This document shows, in pieces, positions 23,597-31,989 of a stretch of DNA of 64,000 bases. The DNA comes from Acetobacteraceae bacterium. GTDB taxonomy: Bacteria > Pseudomonadota > Alphaproteobacteria > Acetobacterales > Acetobacteraceae. The notes below the pieces were generated by a model that saw nothing but the letters and a program-made list of their open reading frames with translations, made no database searches and was not told where the DNA came from. The DNA lies in contig CP039460.1 of assembly GCA_004843345.1 (NCBI GenBank), positions 1,447,001 to 1,511,000 on the forward strand. The letters run 5' to 3'. Each line of letters begins with the position of its first letter. Positions within the stretch are counted from its first letter, which is position 1. The position numbers were made by a program, and so were the translations under genes.

Positions 23597-25051
23597 ATGC
23601 CATCTTCTAAAAAATCGTTAATGCCAGCTAAAAAGCATTCAAAGGCATCTATAAATAAAGTCCTCAAGATGATTGAGGAGCAAAATATTGATTTCGCAGA
23701 TCTCCGATTCACAAGTCCAGATGGCAAATGGAATCATGTGGCGCAAGCCGTCGAGACTTTAACAGTCGAAAGTTTTGAAGAGGGCTTTCTCTTTGATGCG
23801 TCTTCGATTCCAGGGTGGCAGGCGATTGACCAAGCGGACATGGCGTTAATTCCAGATCCAGAGACAGCTGTTTTAGATCCATTTTCAGCCCGTCCGCAAC
23901 TTATTCTCCTTTGTGATGTTGTGAATCCTGTCAATGGTGCGCTATATCCGCGCGATCCTCGTGCAACAGCCCGCCGTGCAGAGGCTTATTTAAAAAGCAC
24001 TGGCATTGGCGATGAGGCTTTCTTTGGGCCAGAAGGGGAGTTTTTTATTTTTGATAATGCCCGTTTTGGCGTTGGAGGCCATTACAGCACTTATAATTTG
24101 GAAAGCACCGAGGGCGCTGAAGCCGGCTTAAAAAATTATGCCGAAGGTAATTTTGGGCATCGTCCTGGCCATAATGGCGGCTATATGAAGAGCAATCCTG
24201 TGGATAGCGAACAGGACCTTCGTGCAGAGATGCTTTCGCTTATGGCAGAGATGGGCTTAAATCCAGAACGTCACCATCATGAAGTCGCACGTTCTCAGCA
24301 TGAACTCGGTATTCGTTTTGCTTCCTTGATTAAGGCGGCGGATAACATGCAGATTTATAAATATTGCGTTATCAATGCCGCGGCTTCTTACGGTAAAACA
24401 GTTACCTTCATGCCAAAACCAATTTTGGGTGAAAATGGTTCAGGAATGCATGTTCATCAGTCTATTTGGAAAGAAGGCAAGCCTGTTTTTGCAGGTAAGG
24501 AATATGTTGGGCTTTCTGAAACGGCGCTCTATTACATTGGCGGTATTTTGCATCATGCAAAAGCATTAAATGCTTTAACCAATCCTTCGACAAACTCCTA
24601 TAAGCGTTTACTCCCAGGTTTTGAAGCCCCTGTTCTTTTGGCTTATTCTGCTGCGAACCGCTCTGCCTCTTGCCGTATTCCTCTGGTTAATAATCCAAAA
24701 GGAAAGCGTGTTGAGGTACGTTTCCCAGATGCGACATCTAATCCATATCTTGCATTTTCTGCGATGCTCATGGCAGGTCTTGATGGGATTAAAAGAAAAA
24801 TTCATCCAGGTGAAGCCATGTCAGGAAATCTTTATGAGCTTCCTGAAAAAGAGCGGAATAAAATTCCAACAGTGTGCCATTCTTTGCGTTCAGCCTTGCA
24901 GGCTTTGAAAGAAGACCATGAGTTCTTACTAGAAGGGGGCGTCTTCACAAAAGAGCAAATTCAGGCGCATATTGATTTGAAAATGAAAGATGTATTGCGT
25001 TTGGAAAAAAGCCCACATCCTGTGGAATTTGAGATGTACTATTCTCTCTAA
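23597..25051 (+). CDS. glnA: glutamine synthetase, type I
   Basis: A 484-residue GSI, a dodecameric cytoplasmic enzyme making glutamine from glutamate, ammonia and ATP. Signatures: DLRFTSPDGKWNH and FDASSIPGW in the beta-grasp domain, GPEGEFF and NGSGMHVHQS in the active site, NPSTNSYKRL, and the ATP/metal segment SASCRIP...KRVEVRFPDATSNPYLAF. The adenylylation site is present (NLYELPEKE, Tyr413), so control by GlnE is expected. The first Met, with AAGG upstream, gives an N-terminus about 15 residues longer than usual; a second Met at codon 9 has no ribosome site. In many alphaproteobacteria glnB precedes glnA; here it does not. Confidence 0.97.
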   Translation: MPSSKKSLMPAKKHSKASINKVLKMIEEQNIDFADLRFTSPDGKWNHVAQAVETLTVESFEEGFLFDASSIPGWQAIDQADMALIPDPETAVLDPFSARPQLILLCDVVNPVNGALYPRDPRATARRAEAYLKSTGIGDEAFFGPEGEFFIFDNARFGVGGHYSTYNLESTEGAEAGLKNYAEGNFGHRPGHNGGYMKSNPVDSEQDLRAEMLSLMAEMGLNPERHHHEVARSQHELGIRFASLIKAADNMQIYKYCVINAAASYGKTVTFMPKPILGENGSGMHVHQSIWKEGKPVFAGKEYVGLSETALYYIGGILHHAKALNALTNPSTNSYKRLLPGFEAPVLLAYSAANRSASCRIPLVNNPKGKRVEVRFPDATSNPYLAFSAMLMAGLDGIKRKIHPGEAMSGNLYELPEKERNKIPTVCHSLRSALQALKEDHEFLLEGGVFTKEQIQAHIDLKMKDVLRLEKSPHPVEFEMYYSL

Positions 25052-25074
25052 GACTCCTTAGAAAGCTAGAAATA

Positions 25075-25104
25075 AAAACCTCCCATCATTGGGAGGTTTT
25101 TTAT
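25075..25104. terminator. bidirectional terminator
   Basis: AAAACCTCCCA (25075-25085) pairs with TGGGAGGTTTT (25090-25100), flanked by T and A tracts. It ends glnA and, on the other strand, nhaA, whose stop codon touches it. Confidence 0.9.
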
Positions 25105-26228
25105 TGGGTTTTTGCGTCAGAGGATTTTAAGAATAAATAGGCAAAAACAGCCGAGAGGGTAGAAGCAAGGGCAACGCCTGCTTCAGCCTGCATTTGCCAT
25201 TCGATTTCAGGATAAGCAAGGCGTGAAAGCAGGAGGGAAATCGTAAAACCAATGCCACAGCTGAGAAAAGCCCCAATGAGCCAATGTCTTTCATTTGAAT
25301 GCCAAGGTGCTGGTAGACCAAGTTTTTCGCAACAGACGACAACTGCTGCAATACCAAGGGGCTTTCCAAGCAAAAGTCCAAGAAATGGGCCTAGAAACGA
25401 ACCACTTTGCAAATAATCCAAGCTGCATTTCGTTAGATCAATCCCTGTATTGCAGAAAGCAAAAAGAGGTAGAATAAGCCAGGCAATAGGGAGGTCTAAG
25501 AGGGCAAATAAACGCTCACCGCTTTTGAGAGGGAGGCATAGCCCCCAAGCTAACCCTGCTAATTCAGGCGCAACCCCAGCATGACAGAGAAAAATCCATA
25601 AGAGCAAGGTAAGTGGTAGGGAGAAAAGAAGGATTAAAGAAGATTTGAGGTTTGATTTCCCTAAGAAAAACAGGAGGACTAGCGGGAATAGAGCATCTAC
25701 CAGCCAAGTAAGGTTGGGCGGATGTCCATAGAAAAGGGCGAGGACAAAAATTGCCCCTAGGTCATCAAAAATTGCGAGGGCACTGACAAAGCTTCGAATT
25801 CCTGTCGGCAGCGCTTTTGCCATAGCTAGGAGCGGTACGGTTAAGGCCGCATCGGTTGCCGTTGGAATCGCCCATCCGCCTAAACCAGCACTTTGTGGCG
25901 CTGTCAGACTGGCAATAACGGCAATGAAAGCTGGCAGCACCATACCGCCAATAGCGCCAAAAAGTGGGAAAAGGGCAGATTTGAAATTGCGGAGAGGGCC
26001 TATTTCACAATCGGCACGGAGTTCAATTCCTAAAATAGCAAAAAAAAATCCGAGAAAGCCTTCATTCACCCAATCTAGGCCAGAGAGAGGGAAAAAGGCA
26101 CAAAAATCTGTTTCAAGGAAGAGGTGATAAGATTCTTTGAGAGGCGATGAGGCGACAAAGATTCCCAAAACAGCACTAAAAACGAGCACTAAGCCTCTTA
26201 TTTGTGCTGAAAATAAAAAATTTTTCAA
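25101..26228 (-). CDS. nhaA: Na+/H+ antiporter NhaA
   Basis: A 375-residue inner-membrane antiporter with about 11-12 helices. GIELR (about 68-72), WAIPTATDAAL (about 118-128) and LAIFDDLGAI (about 150-159) mark the ion path; the paired Asp of IFDD corresponds to the Asp163-Asp164 sodium site of E. coli NhaA. It exports sodium for protons and helps in salt or alkaline stress. The frame opens with TTG four bases after the stop of the histidine phosphatase gene, with no clear Shine-Dalgarno, so translational coupling is likely. It is the last gene of prs-phosphatase-nhaA. Confidence 0.93.
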   Translation of the reverse strand: MKNFLFSAQIRGLVLVFSAVLGIFVASSPLKESYHLFLETDFCAFFPLSGLDWVNEGFLGFFFAILGIELRADCEIGPLRNFKSALFPLFGAIGGMVLPAFIAVIASLTAPQSAGLGGWAIPTATDAALTVPLLAMAKALPTGIRSFVSALAIFDDLGAIFVLALFYGHPPNLTWLVDALFPLVLLFFLGKSNLKSSLILLFSLPLTLLLWIFLCHAGVAPELAGLAWGLCLPLKSGERLFALLDLPIAWLILPLFAFCNTGIDLTKCSLDYLQSGSFLGPFLGLLLGKPLGIAAVVVCCEKLGLPAPWHSNERHWLIGAFLSCGIGFTISLLLSRLAYPEIEWQMQAEAGVALASTLSAVFAYLFLKSSDAKTQ

Positions 26229-26232
26229 AAAA

Positions 26233-26895
26233 TTATGCCAGAATTGTGACTGTATGCAGGTTAAAATTCCAGCTTTGCCCAGAAATGTCTGGCGGAAAGA
26301 GGGCTACGGGCGTCGCATTTGGAAGCGAATATTCTGGTGGAAGTGATAAAGCGCCCCGAACAGCCCGAAAAACAGCACCATGGGCAACAAACATAATCTT
26401 TTTTTGTGAAAAATTTTGAAAGGTTTTATTCATACCTTTTAAAATACGTTTTTGTAATGTTTGGAAGCTTTCAGCCCCTTTAGGCGGTGGAGCCCCATGC
26501 ATCCATTCTTTGTACCAAGGATCGGTTGGATCTGGCAGTGTTCCTTCCTTGATGCCGAAATTAACTTCTATCAAAAGATTTTCAACATGAAGCGGTAAGG
26601 TGATGCCTGTTTCTGCTTTAATCGTTTTTTGAACAATTTCAGCCGTCTCTTTCGCACGCCATAAAGGAGAGGAAACAAGAATATCAAAAGGTTGTTTTGT
26701 TTTCTGAAAAAGAGGGACTAAAAGCTGTGCCGCAGCCTTGGCTTGTTCCCGTCCATGATCATTGAGAGGAATGTCACTTAAACCCTGAAAACGTCTCACC
26801 ACATTCCAATTTGTTTCTCCATGCCGTAGAAACCAAAAATCTTTTTCCACGAGTTTTTCAGTCGATGGCTCTGTATTTTGTTTTTCTAAAGACAT
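26233..26895 (-). CDS. histidine phosphatase family protein (phosphoglycerate mutase-like)
   Basis: About 220 residues with the RHGE catalytic motif near the N-terminus (LRHGETNWN) and the second His in FVAHGAVFRAV. The intermediate segments QGLSDIPLNDHGREQA and VSSPLWRAKETAEIV are typical. These enzymes form a phospho-histidine and act on small phosphoesters such as phosphoserine, alpha-ribazole phosphate or sugar phosphates; the substrate cannot be read from sequence. The start is unsure: ATG at 26895 (chosen) or TTG at 26907, neither with a good ribosome site. It lies between prs and nhaA on the same strand. Confidence 0.88.
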   Translation of the reverse strand: MSLEKQNTEPSTEKLVEKDFWFLRHGETNWNVVRRFQGLSDIPLNDHGREQAKAAAQLLVPLFQKTKQPFDILVSSPLWRAKETAEIVQKTIKAETGITLPLHVENLLIEVNFGIKEGTLPDPTDPWYKEWMHGAPPPKGAESFQTLQKRILKGMNKTFQNFSQKKIMFVAHGAVFRAVRGALSLPPEYSLPNATPVALFPPDISGQSWNFNLHTVTILA

Positions 26896-26939
26896 TGGAG
26901 AAAACAAACTTTCATCAAAGGTATCTGTTACGAAGACTT

Positions 26940-27896
26940 CTATTCAAAGAGAATGGAGATCGAACTCTCCTCAGCAATCGCATTGATTGCACGACTAATA
27001 AGTCTAGCTGTCGAGATATAGCGGATGTTAGGTGCTTCCGCAGATTGTTCTGTTTCTGGAATTGTATCTGTCAAGGTAAGCATACGAAGGTCACTTTCAG
27101 AAACACGCTCGACTGCTTTCCCCGTGAGGACGCCATGTGTGATATAAGCTTCAACGCCTGCTGCGCCATGTTTTATAAGCGCTGCGGCAGCATTGCAAAG
27201 AGATCCTCCGCTATCAATAATATCATCTACGAGAATACAATATTTATCTTTGACATTTCCAATCACATTCATGACCTCAGAAACGCCTGCACGCTCCCGT
27301 CTTTTATCAATGATGGCGAGGTCAGCATTTAAACGGCGTGCTAACTGACGGGCACGCACCACGCCACCAACATCTGGAGAAACGATAACAACTTCGGTTT
27401 CTTCTGAGAAATCTTCCATTGTTTTTGGCAGGCGTTCTTTAATGTCCTGCACAAAAAGAGGAGCGGCATAGAGATTGTCTGTTGGAATGTCGAAGAAGCC
27501 TTGAATTTGCATTGCATGGAGATCCATTGTCAAAACACGGTTTGCGCCAGCTTCTGTTAGGAGATTTGCCACAAGTTTTGCACTGATAGGTGTTCTTGGA
27601 CCTGATTTGCGTTCTTGTCGCGCATAGCCGAAATAAGGAATAACGGCAGTGATACGTTTTGCAGAACCACGACGCAATGCATCAAGAACGATAAGCAGTT
27701 CCATTAGATGGTCGTTGGTTGGCGCACAAGTGCTTTGGATAACAAAGACATCTTCCCCACGAACATTTTCAAGAAGTTCTGCAAAAATTTCTCCATCTGC
27801 AAAACGGCGGATAGAACTTTTGCAAAGGGGTATTCTTGTCTCTTTAGAAATAGCTTCTGCGAGGGGTAAATTACTATTACAGGCGACAATCTTCAT
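26940..27896 (-). CDS. prs: ribose-phosphate pyrophosphokinase
   Basis: A 318-residue PRPP synthase, making PRPP from ribose 5-phosphate and ATP for purine, pyrimidine, histidine, tryptophan and NAD synthesis. Signatures: RFADGEIF in the first domain, [22 protein letters not shown] as the flexible/ATP loop, [23 protein letters not shown], and the PRPP loop [11 protein letters not shown]. Length is normal for the hexameric class I enzyme. ATG start. It begins the minus-strand unit containing the phosphatase and nhaA. The 139 bases upstream hold no recognised regulatory RNA. Confidence 0.97.
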   Translation of the reverse strand: MKIVACNSNLPLAEAISKETRIPLCKSSIRRFADGEIFAELLENVRGEDVFVIQSTCAPTNDHLMELLIVLDALRRGSAKRITAVIPYFGYARQERKSGPRTPISAKLVANLLTEAGANRVLTMDLHAMQIQGFFDIPTDNLYAAPLFVQDIKERLPKTMEDFSEETEVVIVSPDVGGVVRARQLARRLNADLAIIDKRRERAGVSEVMNVIGNVKDKYCILVDDIIDSGGSLCNAAAALIKHGAAGVEAYITHGVLTGKAVERVSESDLRMLTLTDTIPETEQSAEAPNIRYISTARLISRAINAIAEESSISILFE

Positions 27897-28035
27897 TATA
27901 TCATCTCATTCCGAGTTAAATGGATCTCTCATAGAAACTTTTAGCAGAGAGATGGAAAATATAAAATATTTTCCTCCCTTAAAAGCGTGCCTTGATAGAG
28001 TAAAACCCATAAAATTTACTTTTTATACACGTGTT

Positions 28036-29040
28036 TTAGTAATTTTTCTCTACAGGTGTGTTCATCGGGTCAGGCTTGGAAGAAGGCTCACTTAAAATTT
28101 TACTTTCTGGCGCTAGCAGTGATTTTTGGTTCTTGCCTGTATAGTTTGCAATGATTTGTGAAACAGCTCCACCAGCTTCAGTTGCAGCAGCAACGGCTGT
28201 ATCTCCCCAATGATCATCTAATGAATGTGCTGGAATTGTGTGAATTTGGGTTGCAGCACCAACTTCTTTTTTGTCTAGAGTTGATTGGACATGCCAAATC
28301 AGTTCAATTTGCTGTTGGGAATTCCCTTGTGGATCTGGAGGCGCATTTGAGAGATTAACTTCAGTATGGACGATGAAGTCCGCTCCAGTGCCATTTTTAA
28401 GCAAGGTGCCGCCATTTTTAGGATAGGCTGCGTAGAATGATCTTGCGAGGAGGAGATTTCCATCTCCTGGTGCGCCTTCCACACCGTTAAAGAAAATTCG
28501 GGAAGGGGCTTGTATATTGGCGGTATCGTGCAACATGCGATCGGATCGAATTTCAGTGAGGGCATTGGCGATCATTGGCGCCATCTGAAGCGCCATTGTA
28601 TTAAGCAATTCTCGATCAGCATTTTTCCAAAATTTCTCATCAATGGGATCAGTGTCCCCTTGAGATTGAATGAGATTATTTGTTCCCATAATCGCATAAT
28701 GGATGACGATAGAGCCATTTTCCGAGCGTGATTCTAAGTCAACCCACCAGTCCCCCTTGGCGGGAGTTCGGCTAACAGCAGGAACATTTTGAGCAACGAG
28801 AGCGCTGGTCAGGCTGCGTGTGAGTCGGTCAGCGGCAAGATGGTTACTTATTCTAGCTGTTTCAGGAACGGGAACGGCTAAAAGCGGTGTTGGCAAATTG
28901 CTCTGTGTTAAAATTTGTGTTGAAAGATTAGGATTAGCAAAAGGGTGATGGATACTGCACGCAGAGAGGCAAAATGCGCAAAAAAGTGCCTTTGTCCCAA
29001 CGAGAAAAGTAGAGATTGGTCTCAATGCGAAAACTTTCAA
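28036..29040 (-). CDS. predicted lipoprotein, function unknown
   Basis: A 334-residue protein starting at TTG 29040, with GGTGA six bases upstream. The signal peptide ends in the lipobox LSAC with Cys28. The mature protein has a Pro-rich linker (LPTPLLAVPVPETA), a region that could resemble a CsgG/curli-type periplasmic fold (DWWVDLESRSENGSIVIHYAIMG), a middle part RIFFNGVEGAPGDGNLLLARSFYAAYP that hints at substrate or partner binding, and a disordered C-terminus ending in a Pro/Ser/Lys tail. I do not recognise the family. It stands divergent from a small membrane protein gene. Confidence 0.75.
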   Translation of the reverse strand: MKVFALRPISTFLVGTKALFCAFCLSACSIHHPFANPNLSTQILTQSNLPTPLLAVPVPETARISNHLAADRLTRSLTSALVAQNVPAVSRTPAKGDWWVDLESRSENGSIVIHYAIMGTNNLIQSQGDTDPIDEKFWKNADRELLNTMALQMAPMIANALTEIRSDRMLHDTANIQAPSRIFFNGVEGAPGDGNLLLARSFYAAYPKNGGTLLKNGTGADFIVHTEVNLSNAPPDPQGNSQQQIELIWHVQSTLDKKEVGAATQIHTIPAHSLDDHWGDTAVAAATEAGGAVSQIIANYTGKNQKSLLAPESKILSEPSSKPDPMNTPVEKNY

Positions 29041-29137
29041 AATTTCACCAAGGATAAATTATTTGTTATTTATAACAGAAAATGTCCTTATCCATCAGGA
29101 AAAATTCCTGTTTTGTCTATGTTTATGGAGTGATCCT

Positions 29138-29368
29138 GTGGAAGAGATTGAAAAAGTACCTCCTGTAAAATATTCTCAAGAAGTTACTCAAAGAAAGAGC
29201 GGATTCTTCCGACGTTTTTGTGTCTTATTCAAAAAAATGATCTTCTATCCTTTTCAGAAAATTGAAGAATTTTCTTTCTTAAAGGCTGTTTTTATCGGTA
29301 TTTTTTTAGGTGTCTTTGCGTTTGGAAGCATGTTGCTCATAGCGGCTCTCTGGCTCGTGCGCTATTGA
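29138..29368 (+). CDS. small single-pass membrane protein
   Basis: A 76-residue protein started at GTG 29138 because GGAG lies seven bases upstream; the longer frame from 29063 overlaps the divergent promoter region and lacks a ribosome site. The N-terminal half is polar and basic, then FLKAVFIGIFLGVFAFGSMLLIAALWLV forms one membrane helix close to the C-terminus, so the bulk faces the cytoplasm. Family unknown. Confidence 0.6.
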   Translation: MEEIEKVPPVKYSQEVTQRKSGFFRRFCVLFKKMIFYPFQKIEEFSFLKAVFIGIFLGVFAFGSMLLIAALWLVRY

Positions 29369-29389
29369 GGCATTTGCCAGAGAGGAAGC

Positions 29390-29566
29390 TTAGATGGTTT
29401 CTACCGCACCTTGAGAAAGTGCAACGAGAATGATGAAAATAAACATGGCAATTTGCATGTAGATCATTCCTTTAAGGCTCACAACAGGGACACTTTCGGG
29501 GCTTGTATAATGTGATACCCGAAAATATTTAAACATATTTGCGAGTTTTGCTTTAAAGAAATTCAT
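29390..29566 (-). CDS. 58-residue membrane protein downstream of rmlD
   Basis: A short reading frame of 58 codons. The N-terminal 20 residues are basic and aromatic (KAKLANMFKYFRVSHY), followed by a short loop and a hydrophobic helix (about 36-50, MQIAMFIFIILVAL). The start ATG lies four bases after the rmlD stop, with GAGG just upstream, so it is probably the last gene of the rmlC-rmlD unit. Codons read like the neighbouring genes and the frame is free of internal stops. Function unknown. Confidence 0.6.
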   Translation of the reverse strand: MNFFKAKLANMFKYFRVSHYTSPESVPVVSLKGMIYMQIAMFIFIILVALSQGAVETI

Positions 29567-29570
29567 TGCC

Positions 29571-30473
29571 TCATTCCGCTTTTAAGAGTTCTTCAGCAAT
29601 GCGTTTACTGCTTTCTTGCCAAGAAGGAAGAGATAAATCAAAAACAGATTCTAATTTTTGCGGACTTAGGCGAGAATCGGCAGGGCGTTTTGCTGGCGTT
29701 GGATACTCACTTGTTGAAACAGGCAAAAGCTCTGGTACGGAAAGACCAAGTTCTTTGCGCCGTTCTAAAAGAAATTGTGTAAAACCATACCACGTTGTTT
29801 CCCCCCGTCCAGTAGCATGAAAAATGCCACCAAAGGCTGGTTGCCATCCCTGTTTTTGAATTTTTTGCAAAATAGACAAAATTGCTTGTGCTAGGGCAGG
29901 TGCAGACGTTGGGTTGCCTTTTTGATCATCGACGACTTTAAGGAGAGGACGTGCTACGGCAGCATTTAAAATTGTTTTGACGAAATTTTTTCCAAAACTT
30001 GAGTAAACCCAAGAGGTTCTTAAAATAATAGATTTTTTATATTTAAGCGCTTCTTGCTCTCCAGCCTCTTTGCTTTTGCCATAAACGCCAAGAGGGGCAA
30101 CGGGATCTGTTTCTAAGTAAGGTTGGCCTTTTGAGCCATCAAAAACATAATCTGTTGAAATATGAACAAAAGGAAGATCTTTTTCTTGGCAGGCTTTGGT
30201 TAAAAAGGCCACGGCTTTTTGGTTGATTGCAAAAGCCTCTTCCTGTTGGCTTTCTGCATTATCCACTTGTGTAAAAGCGGCAGCATTCACAATAGCCCAA
30301 GGGTTAATTTTTTCAAGAAGATCTGAAATATCCGCTTGTGCCGCTGTTGCAAGATTTAACTCTGCATGGCCGACAGCTTTCAAAGGAATTTTTTGCTCTG
30401 TTGCAAGGTGGCGCAAAGATGTTGCGACTTGTCCATCATGCCCAAGAACAAGAATAGGGGCGTTTTGATTCAT
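29571..30473 (-). CDS. rmlD: dTDP-4-dehydrorhamnose reductase
   Basis: A 300-residue short-chain dehydrogenase of the RmlD type, the last step to dTDP-L-rhamnose. GHDGQVATSL (about 11-20) is the NAD(P) Gly-rich loop (GxxGxxG variant), STDYVFDG the strand with the catalytic Thr/Ser region, and YGKSKEAGE carries the Tyr-x-x-x-Lys pair. LRTSWVYS and FHATGRGETTWYGF complete the pattern. The start ATG overlaps the rmlC stop (TAATG). rmlA and rmlB are not adjacent. The rhamnose presumably goes to surface polysaccharide, as a GT4 glycosyltransferase lies elsewhere in the window. Confidence 0.93.
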   Translation of the reverse strand: MNQNAPILVLGHDGQVATSLRHLATEQKIPLKAVGHAELNLATAAQADISDLLEKINPWAIVNAAAFTQVDNAESQQEEAFAINQKAVAFLTKACQEKDLPFVHISTDYVFDGSKGQPYLETDPVAPLGVYGKSKEAGEQEALKYKKSIILRTSWVYSSFGKNFVKTILNAAVARPLLKVVDDQKGNPTSAPALAQAILSILQKIQKQGWQPAFGGIFHATGRGETTWYGFTQFLLERRKELGLSVPELLPVSTSEYPTPAKRPADSRLSPQKLESVFDLSLPSWQESSKRIAEELLKAE

Positions 30474-31081
30474 TAGGATAGAGGCTTTTCTTCTGTAAAT
30501 TGAATTGCAAGATCAGGGAAATCTTTGTAAGGGAACCAGTTGTTGATTTCTTTAAACCCTGCTGCTTTCTCGTCTTTTTCTGAAAGGACAGGCGTTTCTG
30601 AGAGATCATGCCATTTTAGAGAAATGTCTGTGTCATTCCACAAAACAGAAGCATCTGAAGCATGATGATAGGGAGCAGTGCATTTGTAGAGAACAAGGCA
30701 ATTTTGCTCTAGCGTTTGGAATCCATGCAAAAAGCCTGGTGGTACCCAAAGTTGTTCTCCTTTTTCTGCGCTTAAAACAGCTGAAACCCATTTCCCATAG
30801 GTTGGAGAGCCTGTTCTGGCATCAATCGCCACATCTAGGATACGCCCATGACCACAACGGACAAGCTTTCCTTGCGCAAAAGGCGGTTTTTGGCAATGAA
30901 GACCACGGATTGTATTTGTTGGGAGAGAGATGCTTTGATTATCTTGGACAAAATCAACTGTTAGGCCTGCTTTGTGCATGGCTGCTTGATTATAAATCTC
31001 GCTGAAAGCACCGCGAGGATCTTTAAAAATGCGTGGAATAAAAAGGGCAGGGCCTTTGATGGAAAAAGGATGGATTTGCAT
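30473..31081 (-). CDS. rmlC: dTDP-4-dehydrorhamnose 3,5-epimerase
   Basis: A 202-residue cupin epimerase that converts dTDP-4-keto-6-deoxyglucose to the rhamno form. Signatures: PRIFKDPRGAFSEIYN, FVQDNQSISLPTNTIRGLHCQKPPFAQGKLVRC with the catalytic His in LRGLH-like RGLHCQ, VPPGFLHGFQTLEQNCLVLYKCT, and NDTDISLKW near the end. Length is slightly above the usual 180-185 because of a C-terminal extension. It overlaps rmlD by one base, showing coupling. A terminator of the preceding small gene lies just upstream of its start. Confidence 0.95.
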   Translation of the reverse strand: MQIHPFSIKGPALFIPRIFKDPRGAFSEIYNQAAMHKAGLTVDFVQDNQSISLPTNTIRGLHCQKPPFAQGKLVRCGHGRILDVAIDARTGSPTYGKWVSAVLSAEKGEQLWVPPGFLHGFQTLEQNCLVLYKCTAPYHHASDASVLWNDTDISLKWHDLSETPVLSEKDEKAAGFKEINNWFPYKDFPDLAIQFTEEKPLS

Positions 31082-31102
31082 AGTTCAATCTTGGATAGGT
31101 TG

Positions 31103-31130
31103 TAAAAAGAGGAGTCTAAGAAATAGACTC
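31103..31130 (-). terminator. intrinsic terminator of the small basic-protein gene
   Basis: GAGTCT (31112-31117) pairs with AGACTC (31125-31130), followed on the minus strand by CTCTTTTTAC. It separates the 57-residue gene from rmlC. Confidence 0.65.
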
Positions 31131-31145
31131 TTCCTTAGCAGAGGG

Positions 31146-31319
31146 TTAACCTCTAAAGTTAATTTTTCCGACAGTGGCTTCTTTCTCTTTGCGGCGGCGT
31201 TTGCGGCAGGTGCGTCTTTGTTGATCCCTTGCAGCTTTAATTTTTTTACGTTTGATTTGCTCAGGTTTACAGACACGTGCGGCCTTTTCTTTTTCCTCTT
31301 GAATAGCTCTAATTGCCAT
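31146..31319 (-). CDS. 57-residue highly basic protein
   Basis: An ORF of 57 codons. AAAGGAA lies about seven bases before the ATG and a terminator follows the stop, supporting a real gene. The product is very basic, with many Lys and Arg (QIKRKKIKAARDQQRR, CRKRRRKEKE) and three Cys/aromatic exceptions; one would expect RNA or DNA binding or ribosome association. A different frame over the same bases (to 31276) has no ribosome site and I treat it as a shadow. It follows mdaB by 20 bases. Family not recognised. Confidence 0.55.
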   Translation of the reverse strand: MAIRAIQEEKEKAARVCKPEQIKRKKIKAARDQQRRTCRKRRRKEKEATVGKINFRG

Positions 31320-31339
31320 TTTGAATTTCCTTTCGGGTT

Positions 31340-31933
31340 CTAAAGAGAAAGTGCAATTTTTTCGAGATGCCTTCGGTATTGTACCACGTCTCTTTCAATC
31401 TGCGGATCCTTGATGACATCGTTAAATATATAGGTAGGGAGGGGCTTCATTCCAAGGAATTGGTTCGCTTTGTGAAGTGGAAAATAAACAGCATCGATGC
31501 CTTTCCCTTCAAAAAATTGATCTTTTTCGGTAAACGCTTCTTTGGGGGCATTCCATGTGACTGCAAGCATATAATGCTTGTTTGGAAGAAGTCCGCCAGA
31601 GCCATATTTTCGGGTTGGATCTTTACGAGTTCGTCCGTCATTTTGGTAAAGTTTTTCGTGTCCCGCGGTAAAGACTTCGTCAATATATTTTTTTGTTTCC
31701 CATGGCACACCCATCCACCAAGCAGGTGTTTGCCAAAGAATGAGATCTGCCTGTAAAAATTTTTCGACTTCCTCATCACAATCGTAACCGTTTGCAATAT
31801 TTGTCGTTAGGATTTCCCAACCTGTTAGTTGTTTGAAATAATCTGCTGCAACATTAGCAAGGTAGGTGTTTAATTTTCCGTGGGAGTGTGCGTAGCTTTT
31901 CCCGCCATTGATGATAAATGCTTTTTTCGTCAT
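31340..31933 (-). CDS. mdaB: MdaB-type NAD(P)H:quinone oxidoreductase
   Basis: A 197-residue flavodoxin-fold FAD enzyme, started at ATG 31933 because AAGGAATT lies upstream; the longer frame to 31954 lacks it. Signatures of the MdaB branch: INGGKSYAHSHGKLN at the flavin phosphate loop, QTPAWWMGVPWETKKYIDEVF, GGLLPNKHYMLAVTWNAPKEAF and FLGMKPLPTYIFNDVIK. It reduces quinones by two electrons, protecting against oxidative cycling. Length matches E. coli MdaB (193). Co-directional with the small basic gene 20 bases downstream. Confidence 0.93.
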   Translation of the reverse strand: MTKKAFIINGGKSYAHSHGKLNTYLANVAADYFKQLTGWEILTTNIANGYDCDEEVEKFLQADLILWQTPAWWMGVPWETKKYIDEVFTAGHEKLYQNDGRTRKDPTRKYGSGGLLPNKHYMLAVTWNAPKEAFTEKDQFFEGKGIDAVYFPLHKANQFLGMKPLPTYIFNDVIKDPQIERDVVQYRRHLEKIALSL

Positions 31934-31989
31934 TGCTGAATTCCTTCGAAACAAAATTTGTGTAGATGGGAAAAGGGTAGAGTCTTAAT

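Noticed and set aside
26811-27332. 173-codon plus-strand frame opposite prs and the phosphatase
   Set aside because: Antisense to two confident genes, no domain, no ribosome site.
31085-31276. 63-codon minus-strand frame overlapping the 57-residue basic ORF
   Set aside because: No ribosome site and it runs through the terminator; the other frame fits better.
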